Positions 1 to 29,699 of a stretch of DNA of 64,000 nucleotides are shown here, piece by piece. The stretch covers positions 552,501 to 616,500 of the forward strand of contig OU342807.1 in the NCBI GenBank assembly GCA_910591455.2, given 5' to 3'. Source of the DNA: Pholis gunnellus. Taxonomy: Eukaryota > Chordata > Actinopteri > Perciformes > Pholidae. The first letter of the stretch is position 1, and each line of letters begins with the position of its first letter. The position numbers were made by a program, and so were the translations under genes. The notes under the pieces are model-generated. The model saw only the letters and a list, made by a program, of their open reading frames with translations. It made no database searches and had not been told where the DNA came from.

Positions 1-2
1 CA

Positions 3-356
3 CTCACTCCCTCCAACCTCTCCTCACTCACTCCCTCCTTTAACTCCTCCTCACTCACTCCCTCCAACCTCTCCTCACTCCCTCCCTCCAACCTCTCCTC
101 ACTCCCTCCCTCCTTTAACTCCTCCTCATACGCAGCATCCTCACCCCGCCCCCCCACTCTCCCCCCATCCGACGCTCCTCCCAGTCCTTCCTCCAGCCTT
201 CCCGCTGACGCCGTGTTCAGCCCCCCCCCCTCCGTCCAGATCCCGCTGGACCCGACGACCAACTCCTCGGACCCGGCCTCCGCGAGCCCGTCCCCGCTGA
301 ACGGGACGTCCCCGCTGAACGGGACGTCCCCGGCTGATGACGGAGACGCTCGTTAG
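3..356 (+). CDS. 3' end of an unidentified Ser/Pro-rich protein (partial)
   Basis: One frame stays open from base 3 to a TAG at 354-356 (117 codons). It runs tail-to-tail with camsap3 on the other strand. The first 40 or so codons are an imperfect Ser/Leu/Pro/Asn repeat (units like LTPSNLSS and LPPSFNSSS). The rest is Ser/Pro/Asp-rich, contains the duplicated unit SPLNGT and ends in ADDGDAR. No domain is visible and I do not recognise the family. The open frame could partly reflect low-complexity CT-rich sequence, but the balanced Ser/Pro/Asp composition, the GC-rich codons and the polyA signal downstream favour a real C terminus. The start and any upstream exons lie outside the window. Confidence 0.5.
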   Translation, partial: LTPSNLSSLTPSFNSSSLTPSNLSSLPPSNLSSLPPSFNSSSYAASSPRPPTLPPSDAPPSPSSSLPADAVFSPPPSVQIPLDPTTNSSDPASASPSPLNGTSPLNGTSPADDGDAR

Positions 357-1790
357 CCACAATCACAGGAGAGTCAAGCAGCTGTTTCAGGTTTATTCAC
401 ACAGAATCTACAGAAAGAAGCAGAAGAGCTCCTGTGTGCTCCTCTAACTCCTCCTTACGGCACTAAAGCATATGTTCTATCACAGCTTTGCAGCTGCAGC
501 TTCCTCATCAGACAGCTGCAGCGTAGAATTACATAAGACGTGTTCATTGGTTACAATTTCAGGCTGAAGGCAGAGACGGAGGCTGTTTCACTGACCGAGC
601 CACTCAGACTTCCCCCGTCTGTAACCAGTGAGTGAAGTGAGCCCAACAGTCAGAACGTGTTCTAGCCTTCCTCGTGAATGAAGTGTGTGATGCTGTTATT
701 TCTTCTTCTTCTTCACATCCTGCGAGCTTCTCCTCGTTCAGCTTCATGTCAGTTGATTCCATGTTGGAGGTTCAGTGTAGAGTTCATGACATCTCTCAGC
801 GTGAGCAGAAGTCTCTCAGGATGTGAAGTCATTACTTTTTCATTAGATGTGTTCGGCTCCTAGAATTCATATTTCAACAATAACGTTTCGGGAGATTAAT
901 AACTTATAAATTATTAGCGATAAATAGTTTATCCTATTTGAATCCGTCGAATCCTCAACAGAACAGTGAGATTCATGAGCATAAAGAATCTCTGGTCCTC
1001 TTGAGTACCGTTTGTGTTTCTTTCGCCATAAACACAAATGTATCACAAGTTTAAAAAGACTTCCCTTAAAGTCCACGTTTAGAGTCGTGCTTGGCCAGCA
1101 GCGAGCTAACGCTAACGCTAACGCTAACCAGAAGAAATGAGCCGAACGGCGAACGTAAACTTCACACGTGTTCCAGGACGTAGATGTTCAGTGTTAAAGG
1201 TTCTCTATACGACACTCAGATCATTAATATCTAATAACTAGCATCTAAGTCACGTGATGTCACATCTTTAGCTGCTTTTTAACACTAACCAAGTCGTTTT
1301 TGTTGCTTCGACCAAACAACGGGTCGTCGTTCGATCCCCGGCTGCTCCGAGGACGCGATATCGTGTGACGTTATGAAACGTAGCCGTTAGCTGTTAGCAC
1401 TGTCAGCATTGTTGTTTGCACTGTTTGCGCTTTTAGCACCATTAGCTGTTAGCCACCGGTTCGGCCATGTTGAGAGCCGTGTGGAGACAATTCGTGAATC
1501 ATTGATTATTATCTGAATTATATATAAAGAGCCTGTAACAAAAAACACGTTTGTTTCCTTCAACCTAGTTTTTTTGTACACTGTGAAGTGAAGCCTGAAC
1601 TCAAATGTTGATGTTAAGTCCCGGACGCATCTGTTCCTGAAACATCTGATCAACGTAGGTTTGAATCCCCCAAAGATCCCAAAAATCACTGCTGATCAAC
1701 CGAAGCAATACGAGCTACATGAGTTAACAACACCGCTCTCTGTGTTCTGAGGAAGGAGCAATAAAAACCATGAAAAACTCTTTGTGTTAT
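357..1790 (+). other. Probable 3' UTR of the left-edge gene
   Basis: No credible coding frame follows the TAG at 354-356. A canonical AATAAA lies at 1760-1765 and is followed by GT-rich sequence (tgtgttattggtgtctttgg), as expected downstream of a cleavage site. A short GCTAAC tandem is present near 1108-1130. Assigning this stretch as 3' UTR is inference from position. Confidence 0.4.
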
Positions 1791-2114
1791 TGGTGTCTTT
1801 GGACTAACTGAGAAAAGAAGCTTCCTGTAATGATTGTTTAGGATCGAATATTCCATCAGAGATCCAGACTAACAGGCAGACGGCAGCTCAGCGACCTTCA
1901 CCTGGCAAACAAACGTGTCGTTAAATGATCGAGTTAGATTCTTCTCCGGTTCTTGGCTGGTGGCTCTAGAATCTGCTCTCCAGGTACCCGGACACATACG
2001 TGACCTATTTCAACATACTATGAACTGTGTTATGCCTTTCCTTTCGGATATGCTATATTATAACTTTTTAAAACTATTTTTATGATTTACCATCACTTTT
2101 TTATGACTTTTTAT

Positions 2115-2405
2115 TAACTATATACTATGAAGTATAGTGAAGTATGAAGTATAGTATGTCGTATACTATGAAGTACAGTAAGTCGTATACTATGAAGTAT
2201 AGTAAGTCGTATACTATGAAGTACAGTAAGTCGTATACTATGAAGTATAGTGAAGTATGAAGTATAGTATGTTGTATACTATGAAGTATAGTGAAGTATG
2301 AAGTATAGTAAGTCGTATACTATGAAGTACAGTAAGTCGTATACTATGAAGTATAGTGAAGTATGAAGTATAGTATGTCGTATACTATGAAGTATAGTAA
2401 GTCGA
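2115..2405. repeat. AT-rich minisatellite (tatactatgaagtatag units)
   Basis: Imperfect tandem copies of a short palindrome-prone unit, tatactatgaagtatagt, alternate with agtcg or atgtcg spacers. No coding potential. Confidence 0.8.
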
Positions 2406-4631
2406 ACAGTATGGGGAATAATTTCAAGAAAAAAATCATTTTATAGTATTTCGAAAAATGTAATACTGAAAACTCATAGTATTGTACGTCATTGATAGCT
2501 ATTATATTTTTTCCGAAAAATATCAAAAAAGGTCATAGTATAGTATGTAAAAAAGAAAAGTGAGCATAGTATAGCGGAGAAGTTCAGGGAAAACTTTAAA
2601 GTACAGTATTTCAAAAATACTGTACTTTAAAAAGTACAGAATGCTGAAAAATGTAATTGAATAAAATGTTGAATGTTTTCATCAAGAAAGTCGAGTATTT
2701 AATTGAAAGTGAGTATGTTACCTTGAAAAAAAACAAGTGTCGAGGAGGCGATGCCGGGTTTTGAACCTTTAACTTCCCACAAAACCTCCCGAATGCCCTC
2801 AAAGCAGCTGAACCGTCTCAGTTCGAGCTCTGCTCATTAACAAAGTGGACTTCTCTCACCAAGATCTCATTCATCAGTGTGAGAAACAACAGGAAGAAGT
2901 GACCACGAAGACAAAAGAAGGAGAGAGAGGAACAGCTTGATCAGTGGACTTTAATCCAGTTTCTTACTCCACACATGAACGCTGCTCTGAAACGCTCTCC
3001 ACCAAGGTCGGGTTCAACAGCACTTTTGAATGGAATGTGAATCCACTCGTGGAATCTTGTTCCTTGGTTTGTTTGGTGGGAGATCTCACGAGATCTCAAG
3101 GATTCTACTGCACACAACACGCCCTGACCCCCCGTCAGACAATAACAGAAGATGCACTCGCAGCTCATTACCCGGACTCTGTCCTGTAATTATAAAACGG
3201 ACAATTTTCTATTAATTAACAGTAAAGAAAATACTGGACCTGTTGTGTTATTTTATGTTGTACCTGGAGAACCCTAAATGGCAGATAAATAATCAAGCAA
3301 GTGACGTTTGTTTAGTTGACTTTGGAAAGTTTCAGTGAAGCCGGTTCACCATGTTCCGTGAGTCTTGTTACTAACTGTACATGTAAAAGAAGCAGAAGAG
3401 GGATCGTGGAGGAAAGCTTCAGTACGGGACAGTTGAGATGTTTAGAAGTGTGGTTGTACGAGGTACACGCCCTCAACTCTGCTGAACTTCAAGCCTCAAT
3501 ATCATTTAAACAGGTGAGTTCTATAGAAACTCACCCCATACATCATGAACAAGATATTAGCCACAGCTAACGTGTTGAATCAGTGTTTGATGAGCAGAGT
3601 CTGGTGTTCGTAGAGATCAGAGAGCACAGCTTCAGTTCCTCGTCATGAAGCTAAAGAGGTGAAAACATTCTAAATGAAGCGTTCACTTGGACTCAGAGAT
3701 TCTTCTAGGAGCCTAAAATACGTCCACAGCAGAACATTACTTTGCTTCCTCTACTGTAGTAAAACACAGAAGTACTTCATACAACCTCACTAAACTACAC
3801 TCCCGTCCCTTCAATCGACAACAAGGAGCAGAACCCATCCCGACCGAGAGCCCAACACTGCAAGTACTTCTAAATCATCATCACCATCATCATCATCATC
3901 ATCACCATCACCATCATCACCATCATCATCATCATCATCATCACCACCATCATCATCACCATCATCATCATCACGTACCTTCATCATTATCTACATAGTT
4001 TCATCAAACCACAGGTTTTCACTCCTATTTTATTTTGAAAAAGGCTTCTACCACATACAGTAAACCAACATTTCTTCTGTGGTGATCGTCTCTTTCAGTT
4101 ATGGCTGTTTTCACGTTACGGTCTAAATGTGCTTTGATGCACCGACTGACCGCTGTTGGTGGAATTAAACTGGATTAAATGAAAGTCCTGCCGGTCACTC
4201 TGCCACGAGGAGGCTTCGGCGTATAAAACTCTTCTACTTGAGGACTTCAGAGGGAACAGACGGCCATCGTTTGTCTTATTAAAGTCAGTGTTCAATACAC
4301 AAACTAATAAATTACAAGACTTTTTAAAAGTACCTCTTTCTTGTGCAAGTGACTGAACATTTTACAGACCACTCCTCTGAACACTCTTTAGTGTTTCTGT
4401 TTAGGGAACGAAAGGTGTGCTCGTAACATTTTCATGCACATTTAAGGGTACAAACGTTGTTTTACATGTTGTATTTCTCGTGAATCCGAAGGCCAGAGAG
4501 GTACGGTGGTGTTTGTGTGCACACACATGGCTAGAGGCTCATCTGTGTAGCAGCTTTTGATATTTGACTACAGTTTTCACCATAGTTACAGTGTGATTAT
4601 AGTGTTTTCTTTAACGATCATGTGACGTCTC
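2406..4631. other. Intergenic or 3' UTR stretch between the left gene and camsap3
   Basis: No supported gene. The right part probably holds the camsap3 3' UTR; a minus-strand AATAAA-type signal occurs near 4027 (plus-strand tttatt). Otherwise I see only unique non-coding sequence and a CAT microsatellite. Confidence 0.4.
3873..3974. repeat. (CAT)n/(CAC) trinucleotide microsatellite
   Basis: About 33 near-perfect ATC/ACC triplets in a row. Confidence 0.9.
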
Positions 4632-22581
<17,950 letters not shown>

Positions 22582-25496
22582 GGCCGCGCTGCATGCGCCG
22601 CACGGAGGACACGGAGGCACCGGGAGACTGAGAGGAGGAGGAGAGGGGAGAGGAGGGAGGAGAGAGGAGGGAGGAGGAGAGAGGACTATCCCTGTGATGA
22701 CGACAAACACTGGAGCATAATCATTAGAACAACACGCTGATATGATAAATATGTGACTGAATGTTATGAATAAAATAAAATCCTCACTTCAGATCCACGC
22801 GCTCGTCAACGTCACAGGCAACTCAGTAGAAACAGACCTGATCACCTGATCGATGACCTGGTGAATCCCCCCCCTACATGCCAGTCACAGAGGCCCCGCC
22901 CCCTGTCCTTTGAGCAAGGCAGCAGAAACATTGTGTCAACAAAGAGAATAAATCCTCAAGTTGTTCCAGAAGGTCCGGATCAACAGTCATCACAAAATGA
23001 AACTCATAATTCAGAAACATTAACAGAAAGACTCTGTTATAAATATATGATAAACTGTGAACACGAATATGAAATGAACCGGGACTGAAACCTGAACACA
23101 GAACCAAACCTGCTCAAACAGGAATGAACTCATCTTCTACAGATTAAAGACGAGCAGAATGTAAATATGTGTCAACGGAACAGTTTGCTTAACTTTCTCT
23201 GAGTAAAACACATAAAATATCAACAATCCTCTGGTTTAACTTCAGCCCATTAAAGGTACCACCGGATCCAGACCACCAGGGGGCAGCAGCTCACCTATCC
23301 AGACCATCTGACGTCACAGAGAGCACGAATTAATGAAAGGTTCATAAAGAAAAGAGTGAGAATAAAGTCTTAATTAATTATATATATTATAAGTATATAC
23401 AGTATGTATATATATATATATATATATAAAAAATCAGTATTGTTCTAATATTGGACAAATTGTAAATTCCTAAACCCTAAAGAATATTTTTATTTTCGAG
23501 TGCTTTAATTATTGAATGTTTTATTAATTAAAAACAAATGTATTGTTTCTGTGAGTGAAGCACTTTGTGTTTCATGGTATTTGTATAACACGGACTGATT
23601 TATTAAAGCTTTTGAACTTCTGACCACTTAATGATGAAACACAGAAGAAGAAGAGTGACTCCCCCCCCCCCCCCCCCCATCGCCCCGTGTGACTCCATCA
23701 CCCAGGACCTCAGGTGGGAGCTGAACATCAGCTCCATCACCAGGAAGGCTCAGCAGAGGATGTTCTTCCTGAGGCAGCTGAAGAAGTTCAACCTGCCAAA
23801 GACGATGATGGTGCACTTCTACACAGATCACGGTCTGGTACGCTGCAGCCACTGCCAAGGACAAGCACAGACTGCAAAAAACTTTATTATTCTTGTATGT
23901 ATTGGCTGCAATCTGCCGTCCTTCCAAGACTTATTCACTTCAAGGACTCTGAAGGACCAAGACCTCCATCAGGACCAAGACCTCCATCAGGACCAAGACC
24001 TCACGCCACATCAACAGTTTCTTCCCGTCTGTAGTCGGGTTCATCAACAAAGCAGAGGAGCTTAGGATGAGGGAGGGGCTTAGGATGAGGGAGGGGCTTA
24101 GGAGGATAAGGGAGGAGCTTAGGAGGATGGGGGAGGAGCTTAGGAGGAGGAGGGAGGAGAGCTGATGAAGAGGACATTTTCTCTCCATCAGTGATGGAAG
24201 CACATGAGACTGTGAGAGCTTCTAACAGAGGTTTAATGTGGTCTCTGAATGCAGATCATCATGAAGGAAACGAGGCGTTACATGAACATCCTGATATTAA
24301 TATTAGTGATGCTGCTTTCAATGAGCTGTACAAACATCTACAATCACCAACAAAGCTTTACATCACCATCAGCTGTGAGACGTAAACAAGCGTTTAATAA
24401 AATTAAAATAAAATCCTGGAGGACGACGCTGCTTCTGTTGCATTCTGGGAACAAAGTGGAGCTGATCAGCGTGTTCAACAGCGTCATAAACACTTCATCC
24501 ATCTAATGAATGCTTTATTAACGGTAATTAATCATTAATAAACACCTGTTCAATCATGTGTTTATGATCATAAATCAAATAACATAAAGAAAAGTGATCT
24601 CAGCCGTTATACGATATTCATAATAATCATGTGACTGATGAATAAAATGATCTTTCAGTCATCTACAACCTTTAGTCCTTCAGAGTCCAGACCTGGTTTC
24701 CATCAGAAGGGGGTCTGGACCTGGATCCTCCTGGACCTCGCTGGAGGACAAAATAACGGAGACACACAGACCCACAAACGAGATCCGTCAGACTGCTTTG
24801 GTCTCAAACACACAAGTCCATCGAGAGGACGAGACCACGAGACAGACCACGAGACCAGGTCTTCTTCCTGCTGTCCCTCAGAGCGTCTCCGTCTTTAGAT
24901 CAGAGGAGACGTCCTCCGGTCTTAAAGCACAGTTTGTCTTAAAAGAGTTTAGGACACGTCCGTCTCTCAGTGCGTCTTCGTGTCTCCGATGGTTCGAGTC
25001 CCCGTCAGGTCTCTGAGGCGGTGACGTCCTCCGAGCCGCTGCGGATGAGAGGCGTCCCGTTGGTCCCGTCCGTCGGCTCGGCGGCCCGAGACTTAAAGTT
25101 CTACAGACGAGAGAGGTGGAGAGACGGAGGAGAAGGTGAGGACAGAGGAGGGACACCAGAGACACAAGAGAGACCAGGGACACCAGAGGGACAAGAGAGA
25201 CCAGAGATACAAGGGACACCAGAGGGACACCAGGACGGAGGATTAGACGGGAGGAAACAGGAAGTGGAGAGAGGAAGAAGAGAACGTGTTAGTCGGGATC
25301 AGAGCGGCACGAAGAGGAGACGACGGTCTGAAGGACACAAAGACGCAGACGGAGCAGCTGATCTCACTTTTATGCATTTATTCATTTCACAACGTTGGTA
25401 CAAAAATAAACAACAAAGCAACAACAACAGGATTAATAAAAATGTGGAGTTTGATCTAAAGAACGTCTCTGCCTCATGTCAACGACACCAACAAAC

Positions 25497-25546
<50 letters not shown>

Positions 25547-26165
25547 GGATCATTTCCATCATGTCTTAAAGTTAAAATGACAGAATTTGAACAAACCTGT
25601 CAGACAACAAGGAACCGACTCTCATGACGAACGATGGATTTATTAATATTTGTATTTTATTATGAGAGACTGAAAGCAACCTTGTGAGAACAGGAAGTGT
25701 AGCTTTGTGTCGTCCAATAGATTTATAGATGATATGAATATTTAGAGGTGAGCAGACGACAGGACGTCTCTTATTGTAACGTCTGCTGATAGAACATCGT
25801 GTTAAAACGAGTCTTATAGGAGCCGTTCAGTCAGAAATCATCAACATGTGTCAACCAATCAGCTCTGGAGGATCAATACGTTACAGGAACAACCATCAGG
25901 TGAGTTTGGTTTAAACTGATTTAGAACTGCAGTCAGAGCTTTTATTGTGAAAGGGTCGCTGTGAGAGAACCAGGACGGATTTACTCACAAAATAAAAGAA
26001 ACTATCCAATAATCAGTTATTAATTGATTGATCAATTAGTAGTTTGATCTATAAAATGAAACGTTTATTCAGAATATAAACTTAAGAATTTGGACTTTTC
26101 AAACGTATTAGAAACAGCAGATTCATTTGATAACGAATCAGTTAACGAATGAAGCTGGTCGTTCA
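22582..26165. other. camsap3-lpar2 intergenic interval
   Basis: No supported gene. It contains the probable camsap3 5' UTR and promoter (22.58-22.7 kb), a decayed LINE, a short GGGAGGGGCTTAGGATGA tandem (24060-24150), a GT microsatellite (25501-25545) and the probable lpar2 3' UTR, with a minus-strand AATAAA at about 26066-26071, some 95 bp past the stop. Confidence 0.5.
23679..24060 (+). mobile_element. Decayed L2/CR1-like LINE fragment (RT 3' end)
   Basis: Translated pieces (ISSITRKAQQRMFFLRQLKK, FNLPKTMMVHFYT) match the C-terminal region of L2-type non-LTR retrotransposon proteins. The copy has internal deletions compared with the better copy at 53472-54250 and is not functional. A C run of about 19 precedes it. 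Confidence 0.75.
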
Positions 26166-26485
26166 TCATTGACCACGCCCCCCCCCGGTGCCGGCGGCCC
26201 CCCCGGTGCTGTCGCTCAGTACCTCTTGCTCCATGTTGGTGTTGAAGTGAACCCCCGAGCTGCTCTGGTCGCCGCGCCGCCGCCGGCACACGTAGCACAG
26301 GATCTCCTTGAAGGTCCTCCTCATGTCCTTGTCCCTGAAGGAGTAGATGATCGGGTTCACGAAGGAGTTGCACTCGGCCAGAACCAGGAAGTACTTCTCA
26401 AACTTCAGCACGCTGCAGCTCTCACAGCCCAGACCGTCCAGCAGCAGAATCACCAGACCGGGGGTCCAGCAGAGCACGAAGCAGC
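26166..26485 (-). CDS. lpar2: lpar2 last coding exon (TM6-TM7 and tail)
   Basis: The acceptor follows a run of about 15 C in transcript sense. Encodes CFVLCWTPGLVILLLDGLG, TM7 with NPIIYSF, a Cys pair that may be palmitoylated (CYVC), and a tail ending GGAAGTGGGRGQ. Two G runs near the stop make the tail frame sensitive to sequence errors. Confidence 0.88.
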
Positions 26486-26772
26486 CTGGGGGGGGGGGGG
26501 GGTAGGGGGGTAGGAGAGTGAGTGAGAGTGAGAGTGAGTGAGAGTTAAATGATAAATTATTAAATGATAAAATAGCTATAACTGTGATTGTGATTGGGCC
26601 TTGCTGGCCCTGAGGGCTGAACACTGGTACAAACGGATCTTTACTAGTCTAGAACCGGTTCCGTCCTGCAGGGGGCAGCAGAGAGAGAACGTGTGATGAC
26701 GTTAGAACAGAGAGCTGAAGAATGTGAAGTCTGTACGATCATGTTTCATTATCACAACACTCACAATGGAAT

Positions 26773-26859
<87 letters not shown>

Positions 26860-27038
26860 GTGTCATGCATTCTTCAGCTACATCCAAACAAAGTTTAACC
26901 CTCACACGTCCGTCTAAAGCGTGTCAGAACCTCACAGGCTGCTTCCTGTCAGAACACGCTCAGGGTTTCATTACGGATGCTCTGTTGCTGAGCAACGGCA
27001 GAAAGAACATTATTAGAAAAATTCTGGAAAAAAAAGAG

Positions 27039-27122
<84 letters not shown>

Positions 27123-28306
27123 TCCTCACCCAGGATCATGGAGACGGTCTTCATCAGGTTGAACACCGTCTCTCTGTACCTCATCTGACTCGTGTGCTGA
27201 GACATCTGCTTGCTCTTGTGTCTGACGTAGAGGAAGATGCGGGTGTAGACGGCCACCATGATGGAGAAGGTCAGCAGGTTGAGGACGCCCCAGAACACCA
27301 GGTAGCTGCGGCTGTACAGCGGCGCCATGATGGAGCAGTCGTCCAGGTCGCACAGGCAGTGCCAGCCCATGGTGGGCACCAGACCCATGAGGATGGCCAC
27401 CAGCCAGATGAAGATCATGATGACGAAGACGCGCCGGGTGCTCATCTTGCTGTGCAGCTGCATGTTGAAGATGGTTTGGTGGCGCTCCACGGCCACGGCC
27501 AGCAGGTTGAGGACGGAGGCCGTCAGGCTGGTGTCGATCAGACCCTGACGCACAAACCACCGGTACTTGGTCAGCTTGATGGTCCAGGGACCGGTGTGGA
27601 ACATCAGGTGGAGGTAGGAGACACCTGCAGGAGTAAATAGTAAATAAAGGTTTACCGTTAACCATCACAGTGTAAATAAAGTTTACCGTTAACCATCACA
27701 GTGTAAATAAAGTTTACCGTTAACCATCACAGTGTAAATAAAGTTTACCGTTAACCATCACAGTGTAAATAAAGTTTACCGTTAACCATCACAGTGTAAA
27801 TAAAGTTTACCGTTAACCATCACAGTGTAAATAAAGTTTACCGTTAACCATCACAGTGTAAATAAAGTTTACCGTTAACCATCACAGTGTAAATAAAGTT
27901 TCACTGACTCAGTAGAACTTGTGTTTCTAGTCTCTGATCTCTGATCATGTTTCATTGTAAACAACCAATCAGAGGAGAGCTAGTAACGTTAGCAGCACCG
28001 CTAACGGCTAACCAACGAGGTTCACTTCAGTGACATCATGATGCCTTCAGGCTCTGCTCATGTTGGTGATGAACTTGAATAAATCCAGTGGTTTGAAGGA
28101 GATGTTTTCACATGAATATAAACAGATATCAGAGATGAATTATGATGTTTAACTTCATGCCCTCAGAAGGTCACATGACGCCTTCATGACACATCGTAGA
28201 TTTACTCACCGTCACTGTTTCTCAACATCTCTACTCATCAACTCTCCTTAAAAAAAAAACCTGTTCGATCACATCTGTTGTCCAGATGTGACGCTACATG
28301 ACTCAT

Positions 28307-28367
<61 letters not shown>

Positions 28368-29699
28368 TGACATGGATATAAAACGGGCGTATCAGTGAGT
28401 TCTATGAAACCCTTCGTCAGGTTCTACAACTTTACATCGTTTAGTCATTTTAAAGTCATCCTGAACCAGTCTCAGTGTAGTCCTGATCCTCTATGTGAAC
28501 CAGTCTCAGTGTAGTCCTGATCCTCTATGTGAACCAGTCTCAGTGTAGTCCTGATCCTCTATATGAACCAGTCTCAGTGTAGTCCTGATCCTCTATGTGA
28601 ACCAGGCTCAGTGTAGTCCTGATCCTCTATATGAACCAGTCTCAGTGTAGTCCTGATCCTCTATGTGAACCAGTCTCAGTGTAGTCCTGATCCTCTATGT
28701 GAACCAGTCTCAGTGTAGTCCTGATCCTCTATATGAACCAGTCTCAGTGTAGTCCTGATCCTCTATGTGAACCAGGCTCAGTGTAGTCCTGATCCTCTAT
28801 ATGAACCAGGCTCAGTGTAGTCCTGATCCTCTATATGAACCAGGCTCAGTGTAGTCCTGATCCTCTATATGAACCAGGCTCAGTGTAGTCCTGATCCTCT
28901 ATATGAACCAGTCTCAGTGTAGTCCTGATCCTCTATATGAACCAGGCTCAGTGTAGTCCTGGTCCTCTATGTGAACCAGTCTCAGTGTAGTCCTGATCCT
29001 CTATATGAACCAGTCTCAGTGTAGTCCTGATCCTCTATATGAACCAGGCTCAGTGTAGTCCTGATCCTCTATATGAACCAGTCTCAGTGTAGTCCTGATC
29101 CTCTATATGAACCAGTCTCAGTGTAGTCCTGATCCTCTATCTGAACCAGTCTCAGTGTAGTCCTGATCCTCTATATGAACCAGTCTCAGTGTAGTCCTGA
29201 TCCTCTATATGAACCAGTCTCAATGTAGTCCTGATCCTCTATATGAACCAGTCTCAGTGTAGTCCTGATCCTCTATATGAACCAGTCTCAGTGTAGTCCT
29301 GATCCTCTATATGAACCAGTCTCAGTGTAGTCCTGATCCTCTATGTGAACCAGTCTCAGTGTAGTCCTGATCCTGAAGTTGAGCTGATCTTTGTGACTGA
29401 ACCTGATCTAAAGGTCCCGGGTCTACCCGGATCTCACGTGTACCTGAGAAGAGGTCGGCCACGGCCAGGTTACCCAGCAGGTAATAGATGGGGAAGTGGA
29501 AGCGTCGGTTCTTTAAAATGGCGGCGATGACCAGGAGGTTGGAGAAGATGACGATGAAGCACACCGCCATGCCCAGAGTGACGATCACGTAGTCGCGGTC
29601 GCGCCAGAAGACGCTGATGTTCTTGCCGCTCCTCTCGTAGAAGAACCTGACGGAGCGGTTGTAGTAGCATCCCACGGTGTCGTCGGTCTCCGTGTCCAT
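26166..29699 (-). CDS. lpar2: Lysophosphatidic acid receptor 2 (class A GPCR), complete
   Basis: Cell-surface receptor for LPA. Three coding exons, 29444-29699, 27130-27624 and 26166-26485, join in phase and give 356 residues, close to human LPAR2 (about 350). Seven membrane segments are visible. Motifs: N-glycosylation sites in YYNRSVRFFYERSGKNIS, TM3 end AVERH (the EDG-family ERH), CWTPG in TM6 and NPIIY in TM7. RQGLIDTSL carries the Gln that marks LPA rather than S1P receptors. VLLLDGLGCESC-type sequence (ILLLDGLGCESC), WHCLC and MRRTFKEILC point to LPAR2 rather than LPAR1 or LPAR3. The intron inside TM6 (ILG|CF) matches the mammalian gene as I know it. The start is the first in-frame ATG in the exon (AACATGG). 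The C-terminal tail is unusual: DST followed by a Gly-rich end instead of a terminal DSTL-type PDZ ligand. Confidence 0.93.
26771..27120. repeat. CA and GT microsatellites flanking the lpar2 TM6 intron
   Basis: (CA)n at about 26777-26857 and (GT)n at 27041-27120 in the 644-bp intron between lpar2 coding exons 2 and 3. They are mutually complementary, and the GT tract ends 8 bp from the donor. Confidence 0.9.
27130..27624 (-). CDS. lpar2: lpar2 coding exon 2 (TM2-TM6)
   Basis: 495 bp from CTGCAG to CTGG|GTGAGG. Encodes SYLHLMFHTGPW, RQGLIDTSLTASV, AVERHQT, TM4, WHCLCDLDDC, TM5 and YRETVFNLMKTVSMILG. Both flanks are tandem repeats: a 31-bp array on the acceptor side and a GT tract on the donor side. 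Confidence 0.92.
27645..27901. repeat. 31-bp minisatellite, about 8 copies (array A)
   Basis: Plus-strand unit taaataaagtttaccgttaaccatcacagtg. It lies about 20 bp from the acceptor of lpar2 coding exon 2 and is homologous, in reverse orientation, to the large array at 48285-49770. Confidence 0.92.
27902..28170. repeat. Dispersed repeat next to array A
   Basis: Contains caaccaatcagaggagagct, tgacatcatgatgccttcag and gaataaatccagt blocks that recur at 47560-47830. Parts recur inverted at 30310-30410, 56860-56965 and 58670-58825. Confidence 0.75.
28312..28366. repeat. (GT)n microsatellite
   Basis: About 27 GT units in lpar2 intron 1. Confidence 0.9.
28466..29373. repeat. 34-bp minisatellite, about 27 copies
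   Basis: Unit gaaccagtctcagtgtagtcctgatcctctatat in lpar2 intron 1. Copies differ mainly at two sites (agtctc/aggctc, tatatg/tatgtg). It ends about 70 bp from the exon 1 donor. Confidence 0.95.
29444..29699 (-). CDS. lpar2: lpar2 coding exon 1 (N terminus, TM1-TM2)
   Basis: Encodes MDTETDDTVGCYYNRSVRFF, TM1 (VIVTLGMAVCFIVIFSNLLV) and the first part of TM2 (YYLLGNLAVADLFS). The donor is CTCAG|GTACAC. The exon probably begins at 29828 (acceptor TTTCCACAG). A 15-codon upstream ORF (ATGGCGTGC...TAG) lies in its 5' UTR. Confidence 0.9.

Noticed and set aside
22582..22710. Upstream extension of camsap3 from a GTG (FVVITGIVLSPPP)
   Set aside because: No in-frame ATG; it is Pro-rich 5' UTR-like sequence, and the ATG at 22581 has a strong context and matches the family start.
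26166..29699. Assignment as an S1P receptor or LPAR1/LPAR3
   Set aside because: The Gln in RQGLIDTSL marks LPA receptors, and GLGCESC, WHCLC and MRRTF fit LPAR2 best.
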